DNA of 20,897 nucleotides. Origin: UBA2798 sp046289975 (GTDB taxonomy: Bacteria > Bacteroidota > Bacteroidia > Flavobacteriales_D > UBA2798). Of the stretch, positions 15,614 through 20,897 are shown piece after piece (position 1 is the stretch's first letter; the number at the start of each line of letters is the position of its first letter). Both the position numbers and the translations under genes were made by a program. The notes beneath the pieces were generated by a model. It had not been told where the DNA came from. It worked only from the letters and a program-made list of their open reading frames with translations, and ran no database searches. The stretch lies in contig JBKBUQ010000040.1 in the NCBI GenBank assembly GCA_046289975.1, positions 1 to 20,897 of the forward strand, given 5' to 3'.

Positions 15614-16873
15614 TTATTTTACCTCGGGAGCAGTTGTTTCCTTGTCCTTGTCGATCCATGCGAATGCGCGCTTGAGGAGAATAGGAGTACTCATGGTGGT
15701 AAGCAATCCCATCACCACGAGGATCGAGAATAAGCGTATATCAATGATTCCTTCCTGTAGGGCAATGTTGGCGATGACCAGCTCCATAATTCCGCGGGCA
15801 TTCAGTCCAATGCCGATGGTGAGTGATCCTTTATGACTCATACCCGAAAATCGTCCGCCAAGATAACCTCCAAGAATTTTCGAGGTAAAAGAGATGGCAA
15901 CTACAACCAGTAACAATGGAATATTATTGAGACTTTGAATATGAAACTCCAATCCGATAGCTGCAAAAAAGATGGGAGCAAGGAAGCCCATGGTAATGGT
16001 GGTGGTCGTTTTTTCAAGTTGTTTGAAATTCTCTTTCCCAAGCAGATTTTCTGTTATCAGCATCGCACCAAAGAATGCACCAACTATAAAATGCAATCCT
16101 GCGGTCTCGGAAATGGATGCAAATACCAGGATGAAACAAAATATGATAGCGAAAAGCGATTCTTTCCCCTTGAGAAAATTCAGCAGTCGATCGGTTTGCT
16201 CCTTAATAAAATCTACTTTTTGAGTAGCCCGGTCGATAACTTTGTAGGCGATGACAACAAACAACAAGAAGCCCAACACTTTCAGCAATGAAATTCCGGT
16301 GGTTGAGGCTATTTCTGAAAATGTGCTTGCGTCTCCTCGGATATCGATCAAAATTCCAAGAATCATGAGTGCGATAACATCATTGAAAATTGCAACAGCA
16401 ATGATCTTCTGACCAATGTCGGAATGCAATTTCCCCAGATCAATCAATATGCGGATGGAAACAGGAAGTGCAGTAATTGAAATACATAGTGCAAGAAATA
16501 TGGAAATCATGATGTCCAGTTGGAAAAGGTAACCAACCAGAAATCCGGAAGCGATGGGAATAACGAAACCTAGAATGGCGATCCATATTTTTTTCCCCAT
16601 CATTGCTCCGCGAATGTCTTTTGGATTGATTTCCAATCCGGCCATGATCACAAGAAGGAATACGGCCATCTCAGAAAAAACCTTGAGCTCTTCATTGAAA
16701 TACGTGATCTGTAAAACGGAAGGACCGAGGATAATTCCCGCCGTAATTTCACCGATCATTGCGGGTTGACGGAAATGTTCGAAAATCTCACCCAATACTC
16801 TGGCAAGAACCAGAAGAAAAAGTAAGTTGGCAAAAAAGGGTAACTCGAGGTGGAGTGTTTCGCCCATGGCCAT
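15614..16873 (-). CDS. CPA2-family cation:proton antiporter
   Basis: A 419-residue polytopic protein from ATG 16873 (MAMGETLHLELPFF). An in-frame GTG at 16903 is disfavoured because a perfect -7 box lies between the two. About twelve hydrophobic segments are visible. The RQPAMIGEITAGIILGP stretch is typical of the first membrane part of Kef/NapA-type exchangers, and conserved family segments include LEINPKDIR and FLAPIFFAAIGLEFHI. There is no C-terminal RCK/TrkA nucleotide-binding domain; the protein ends soon after the last helix. The family exchanges Na+ or K+ for H+ at the inner membrane; ion specificity cannot be read here. The same strand orientation and short gaps hint at co-expression with the ATPase gene. 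Confidence 0.92.
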   Translation of the reverse strand: MAMGETLHLELPFFANLLFLLVLARVLGEIFEHFRQPAMIGEITAGIILGPSVLQITYFNEELKVFSEMAVFLLVIMAGLEINPKDIRGAMMGKKIWIAILGFVIPIASGFLVGYLFQLDIMISIFLALCISITALPVSIRILIDLGKLHSDIGQKIIAVAIFNDVIALMILGILIDIRGDASTFSEIASTTGISLLKVLGFLLFVVIAYKVIDRATQKVDFIKEQTDRLLNFLKGKESLFAIIFCFILVFASISETAGLHFIVGAFFGAMLITENLLGKENFKQLEKTTTTITMGFLAPIFFAAIGLEFHIQSLNNIPLLLVVVAISFTSKILGGYLGGRFSGMSHKGSLTIGIGLNARGIMELVIANIALQEGIIDIRLFSILVVMGLLTTMSTPILLKRAFAWIDKDKETTAPEVK

Positions 16874-16884
16874 GGAATAGAGCT

Positions 16885-16892
16885 CAAATATA
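16885..16892 (-). promoter_or_regulatory. -7 box (TATATTTG) of the antiporter gene
   Basis: An exact TAnnTTTG match on the minus strand, 11 nt upstream of ATG 16873 and downstream of the alternative GTG 16903. It argues for the ATG start and a very short leader. No strong -33 TTG is visible. Confidence 0.5.
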
Positions 16893-16953
16893 CTCCAATT
16901 CACGTACGAGGGAGAAATCGCCCCGCTATACTCGTATTATTTTACAGAATGAC

Positions 16954-19900
16954 TTAAAAACGGATGCCGATCACACAAACATCATCAATTTGTTCGTAAA
17001 CCTGTCCGTTGATTGTCAGGTTGTTTTTCCAGTTTTCGAAATAGGTGTCAAGCTCCTGCTCCTGCTCATTCATGGGATGTGTGGCGATTTCCAGCAGTTT
17101 TTCCTTGAACGTTTTGACCATCATCTTTTTCCCTTTTTCTCCTCCAAACTGATCCGCATAACCATCACTGCTCATGATCACACAGTCTCCGGCCTGAATG
17201 TTAATGGAGATCTGCTCAAAAATCTGATCCTCGGAGGTGAATCCTCCTACTGCACATTTGGTGGGTTTGTATTCTTCGATCTTGCCGTTGCGAATCAGCC
17301 ACAAGGGACGGTTCGCTCCGGAATAGGTGAGTGTATTGCTCGCATGATGAAAGGCGCATATCGCAGCATCCATTCCGTCCTTGGTTTGTGCATGACTTTC
17401 TCCTGCCTGCTTGAGTGAACGCTTGATTCCTCTGTTCACTTCACTTAACATTTCTCCGGGTTGTAATATGTTTTTTTCGTGAACGGCATGATTGAGTTTG
17501 TCGGTACAGATCATACTCATGAAAGCTCCGGGAACACCATGACCGGTGCAATCGGCACAAACTACCATGCTGATATTGTCGTTGTGATGGAACCAGTAAA
17601 AATCTCCGCTCACAATATCTTTTGGCTTAAACAGCACAAAGGAATCCGGAAAATATTTTCGGATTTCCATACGTATGGGAAGAATCGCTTCCTGAATACG
17701 CTTGGCATAGGTGATGGAGTCGGTGATTTCCTGCTTCTGATGTAGTATTTGTACATTCTGATACTCCAGTACCGTGTTTTTTTGTGCGATCTCTGCTGTT
17801 CGTTCACTTACAATTTTTTCCAGCTGCATGTTTTTTTGTTTCAAGCGGAAGGATGCTATCCGGATCGAAATGAAAATCAGTAAAACAAATAATGCCGCAT
17901 ACAAAAAATAAGCCCAGAGGGTGCGGTACCATGGAGGAAGGATGGTGAATTCAAAAGAAACGATCTCACTTTCTTCCCCCGAAGGAGTTTTTGCACGCAC
18001 TAAAAATGTATATCTTCCTTCATGAAGATTTGTATAAGTACTCAGTGTTGTTACCGACCATTCTGTCCAATCTTCTTCATAGCCTTCCAGTTTCCAACTG
18101 TACAACACCGGTAATGTATTGTCGAAAGTAGGGGAGGAAAACGAAATACTAATGGAGTTATCGGAATAGGGTAATTCAGGAATAAGAATTTGTTGCAGCG
18201 CAATTTTTGTGGAATCTCCATAGTTGCCCGAAAAACGGAAATTTCCGGTGGCGGATTCGAATTGACGAATGCTAACCAGGGGTGTTGTTTTGGTTATATT
18301 TTGCAGATCCGTATACCGCAATAATCCGTTCGATCCGGAAATAAAAAGATGAATACCGTCCGGACTGTAAATTGAATTGATCATTCCCGGATCGGTATCC
18401 AGAAAAGTGGTGGAATCAATTTCTCCTTTATCATTCACCGACCAGATCTGGTTATCCACTACCATCCATAATCCGTTGTTCTGTTTTGCAGCAATTCCCG
18501 AGATTGGTTGGGTCCAGGTTTTTCCGGCCAGCGTGTACATGTCGAACATGCCTCTCTCATAATCCGGATTTCCTTTCAGCGAATCGGGAAGTCCTGAACG
18601 GATCTCGTCCTCGCTGATGAAATATTGTAAGCCATTATCAGTTGCAAATAGAACTTCATTGCGATAAGTAAATGGTCGAACCATACCCGACGACAAACCA
18701 TCTGTTCTGTCGTAATTCACCGCGGTAAATGTTCCGTCTCTGCTAAGCAGAATTTTGATCACTCCTTGCTCTACAAGTCCAACGAAAAAAACTGAAACAG
18801 TGGAATTTGATAATAGCTGATCCCTTTCGATTTTCAATCCTCTGGTGATGCTGAACGATTCATTGTGACTCAATCGCCAGTCGGGTCCTGCAAAGGCGTA
18901 AATACCGCTTCTTCCAACGGCAAGAAGAATTTGTTTATCCGGGTCGTAGGCTGCAGTATTGAATATATCGTGACTGATTTTTTTGATCTCATTTCCGTTC
19001 ATGATATAAAGACCGGTATTGGAACAAATACTGATCAGTTCTTTTCCGGTTCGGTTATCATAATGAGAATGCACTTCATATACATGTCCTTTCACCAATT
19101 CAGTATTCCTGAATAAGGAACGCGGGTTTTCATCATTGATGAACAATCCGGATGATGTACCCACCAGGGTATTGTCTTTGAGTTTGTTTACACTTTCAAC
19201 TTCACCTTCTATTCCTTGTCGCGAACCGTACCATTCGAATGGGCTATTAATGCGTATAAAATGAACTCCGGATGGAGAAACACCCCAAAGATTTCCGCTG
19301 CGGTCCGTAAAAATATCACGGATCTCCTCGGTATTCAATCCGGATGCTCGGTGTATTTTTCGGGCGAATGTTCCGCTGTGATCCAAAAGCAGAATGCCAT
19401 GACCCGAACTTGAAATCGCAATCCGGTATTGAGGATGATTCAGAAGACAAGCATCGTTAAAACTGATATCTTTTAAATAGCCCTCTATTTTAAGCGGACT
19501 AAATTTTTTGGTGTCAGTATCGAATAGGAACAAGCCTCTTTCGCGGATTGCAAAAAACAATTGATTGCCTGTCCATGGTAGAATAGAAAAAATACCGTTG
19601 TTCAAAACAAGTGTATCATCGCTGAGTAATTCTTTTTTCCCATTGTTGATAGTTAGCAATCCTTTGGAACGTTCCCTGACAAGGAATGATTTTCCTACAT
19701 GAAAGGAAAGATGGTAGCTATCCTCCGGCGGGAAAAGCTGCAATGCGTTATTGGAATAAACAGCCAGAAAATATTCTCCCTGAAAATAAATTGTTCCATC
19801 GATGGCATAACAGCGAAGGATCAATCCCGGATCAGCAGTTGGATCGGTAACCAGTGGAAGAAAGGAAACATATTTCAATTCGCCATTCTTATCCGGCGAA

Positions 19901-20235
19901 AGTTTTCCGAATTCACCGGCTGCGCCAACATAAACGGTATTGCTGAGTGAATCCAGGGCCAGAGCACTGATGTAAATACCCTGTTTTACGGGAATGCTTC
20001 TCCAACTGATCCCGTCGAATTCAAGTACACAACCGGTATTGGCAACAAAAAGATGACCTCTGCGGTCCTGAATTACAGCGTTGTTGGCGACGGATAGTTT
20101 GCGGCCGTATTCTTTTGGACCAAAATTTTTGATAACAGGTGCGTATCCTTGTGCTCCTGCCTGCATTACAGTTAAAAGCAACAGGAGAATCGGCACATGA
20201 AGAACAAAAGCAAAGCTTTTTCGTACATTTCCCAT
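16954..20235 (-). CDS. Propeller / Y_Y_Y receptor with SpoIIE (PP2C-like) phosphatase output
   Basis: A 1093-residue protein from ATG 20235 (MGNVRKSF); an in-frame TTG nine bases upstream is less likely. A signal peptide (about 1-29) leads into a periplasmic beta-propeller (about 30-640) of the two-component-regulator type, with blades such as IFTDRSGNLWGVSPSGVHFI. A Y_Y_Y domain follows (SWKLEGYEEDWTEWS, about 705-765). Then come a membrane helix (about 772-795), a coiled coil, and a SpoIIE-type phosphatase (about 840-1093). Metal-binding acidic residues are present in SGDFYW, CADCTGHG, SSDGYADQ and IDDVCVIG, so it should be active. It probably senses an extracellular ligand and dephosphorylates a cytoplasmic serine/threonine phosphoprotein such as an anti-sigma-antagonist. 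No such partner is in the window. Confidence 0.93.
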   Translation of the reverse strand: MGNVRKSFAFVLHVPILLLLLTVMQAGAQGYAPVIKNFGPKEYGRKLSVANNAVIQDRRGHLFVANTGCVLEFDGISWRSIPVKQGIYISALALDSLSNTVYVGAAGEFGKLSPDKNGELKYVSFLPLVTDPTADPGLILRCYAIDGTIYFQGEYFLAVYSNNALQLFPPEDSYHLSFHVGKSFLVRERSKGLLTINNGKKELLSDDTLVLNNGIFSILPWTGNQLFFAIRERGLFLFDTDTKKFSPLKIEGYLKDISFNDACLLNHPQYRIAISSSGHGILLLDHSGTFARKIHRASGLNTEEIRDIFTDRSGNLWGVSPSGVHFIRINSPFEWYGSRQGIEGEVESVNKLKDNTLVGTSSGLFINDENPRSLFRNTELVKGHVYEVHSHYDNRTGKELISICSNTGLYIMNGNEIKKISHDIFNTAAYDPDKQILLAVGRSGIYAFAGPDWRLSHNESFSITRGLKIERDQLLSNSTVSVFFVGLVEQGVIKILLSRDGTFTAVNYDRTDGLSSGMVRPFTYRNEVLFATDNGLQYFISEDEIRSGLPDSLKGNPDYERGMFDMYTLAGKTWTQPISGIAAKQNNGLWMVVDNQIWSVNDKGEIDSTTFLDTDPGMINSIYSPDGIHLFISGSNGLLRYTDLQNITKTTPLVSIRQFESATGNFRFSGNYGDSTKIALQQILIPELPYSDNSISISFSSPTFDNTLPVLYSWKLEGYEEDWTEWSVTTLSTYTNLHEGRYTFLVRAKTPSGEESEIVSFEFTILPPWYRTLWAYFLYAALFVLLIFISIRIASFRLKQKNMQLEKIVSERTAEIAQKNTVLEYQNVQILHQKQEITDSITYAKRIQEAILPIRMEIRKYFPDSFVLFKPKDIVSGDFYWFHHNDNISMVVCADCTGHGVPGAFMSMICTDKLNHAVHEKNILQPGEMLSEVNRGIKRSLKQAGESHAQTKDGMDAAICAFHHASNTLTYSGANRPLWLIRNGKIEEYKPTKCAVGGFTSEDQIFEQISINIQAGDCVIMSSDGYADQFGGEKGKKMMVKTFKEKLLEIATHPMNEQEQELDTYFENWKNNLTINGQVYEQIDDVCVIGIRF

Positions 20236-20897
20236 ATGGTGCAAAATAGCAAAATATCTCTTTCGGGTGCGGTAATGTTTTTCATTGCCTTGCTTTTTGC
20301 AGCGGAATCATCAAGCGCACAGGAAATGCAGGGTTGGACAAGTGATCGGGAAAAACTGTTTGTTACCCGAAATGGTGGGTTTTACGGGGTAAAGTCAGCT
20401 TCAGGAACCAGGATTGTACCTGAAAACTATGCGTTTGTTTTGCCTGTATTAAGTAAAGACTGGGCAGATGACCCTGGCAGGATTGTGTTTGTTCTCGCTT
20501 TTAAAAAGGGGATCATTCACGAGGTAATTTACGAAGGAGAAAAAGGTGAGACTGATTCAATTGCGTTTCGCTTTGCCTATACAATTTATCCGCAAATGCT
20601 TGCTGATGTTTATGATGCAAAGGGAAATTCTGTACTCCGAAATTGCACCGATGTCCGGTCGTTTTTCTTTGTATCGTTGGATTCGAAAAGTTCGACACCC
20701 CATTTTATCTATGAAAACAGCCTCGGTGAAGAAATATCCTATCCTAACCTGAAAGAAAAAGTTGCACTAAATTACCTGCATCCGGGTTCAATGATACAGC
20801 TTACCGATAGTGCAGGTCAATTGTATTTGTATGATCTTAAAAAACCAGGCACACTGCATGGTCCATTTCTTGAAATCCACGATCAGGGTTGCGGTTT
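20236..20897 (+). CDS. Secreted protein, WG-repeat-like N-terminal part (3' partial)
   Basis: An open frame from ATG 20236 runs 220 codons to the window edge without a stop. The N-terminus MVQNSKISLSGAVMFFIALLFAAESSSAQ is a signal peptide with a cleavage site probably after SSA. Soon after comes LFVTRNGGFYGVKSASGTRIVPENYAFVLPVL, given here in two parts because it resembles a WG repeat: FYGVKSASG, then TRIVPENY (compare YGVI..G..IIP..Y). The rest is mixed beta-rich sequence with no recognised domain. It is divergent from the phosphatase gene, the two start codons being directly adjacent. A shorter start at ATG 20275 is possible but would remove the basic n-region of the signal peptide. Confidence 0.78.
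   Translation, partial: MVQNSKISLSGAVMFFIALLFAAESSSAQEMQGWTSDREKLFVTRNGGFYGVKSASGTRIVPENYAFVLPVLSKDWADDPGRIVFVLAFKKGIIHEVIYEGEKGETDSIAFRFAYTIYPQMLADVYDAKGNSVLRNCTDVRSFFFVSLDSKSSTPHFIYENSLGEEISYPNLKEKVALNYLHPGSMIQLTDSAGQLYLYDLKKPGTLHGPFLEIHDQGCG

Noticed and set aside
16901..16903. GTG start of the antiporter
   Set aside because: It lies upstream of a perfect TAnnTTTG box; the ATG at 16873 gives the normal N-terminus.

Overview
The window comes from a member of the Bacteroidota. The evidence is the set of families present (DUF5606, DUF4293, SPOR modules with Gly/Thr/Gln linkers, a two-component-type propeller fused to a SpoIIE phosphatase, a GldL-like HWPG motif), the near absence of Shine-Dalgarno sequences, and several start-proximal copies of the Bacteroidota -7 promoter box TAnnTTTG. 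Base composition is moderate throughout, with a visibly AT-richer patch at about 11.35-12.89 kb. No rRNA, tRNA or CRISPR array was seen.

Layout. (1) 1-7178, plus strand: the 3' part of a very large repeat-linked SPOR protein that runs in from upstream, then clpS, an M48 metalloprotease lipoprotein, a thioredoxin, a DUF5606 protein with a lysine-rich tail, an M3 oligoendopeptidase and a DUF4293 membrane protein. This is mostly envelope and proteostasis housekeeping. (2) 7179-7802, minus strand: an unrecognised lipoprotein with C-terminal membrane helices, meeting DUF4293 stop codon to stop codon. (3) 7946-11320, plus strand: an FAD/NAD(P) oxidoreductase overlapping by 4 bp a NapH/CcoG/NosR-like polytopic 4Fe-4S protein, followed by a small GldL-like membrane protein. 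The first two look like a membrane electron-transfer module. (4) 11.35-12.89 kb, minus strand: an accessory scrap zone with a frameshifted Rhs C-terminal relic, an intact higBA toxin-antitoxin operon with its own operator palindrome and terminator, and the C-terminal relic of a tyrosine recombinase. (5) 12893-20235, minus strand: a tandem CbbX/CfxQ-type AAA+ ATPase with a duplicated N-terminal beta-rich domain, a CPA2 cation:proton antiporter and a propeller/Y_Y_Y/SpoIIE phosphatase receptor. (6) 20236-end, plus strand: the start of a secreted protein with a WG-repeat-like segment, whose ATG directly abuts the divergent ATG of the phosphatase gene (CATATG).

The most interesting unexplained parts are the oxidoreductase/iron-sulfur pair, the double-AAA ATPase with its duplicated front domain, and the accessory scrap zone. 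Function calls rest on motifs read by eye; no database search was possible. Residue positions given with 'about' are estimates from nucleotide position.
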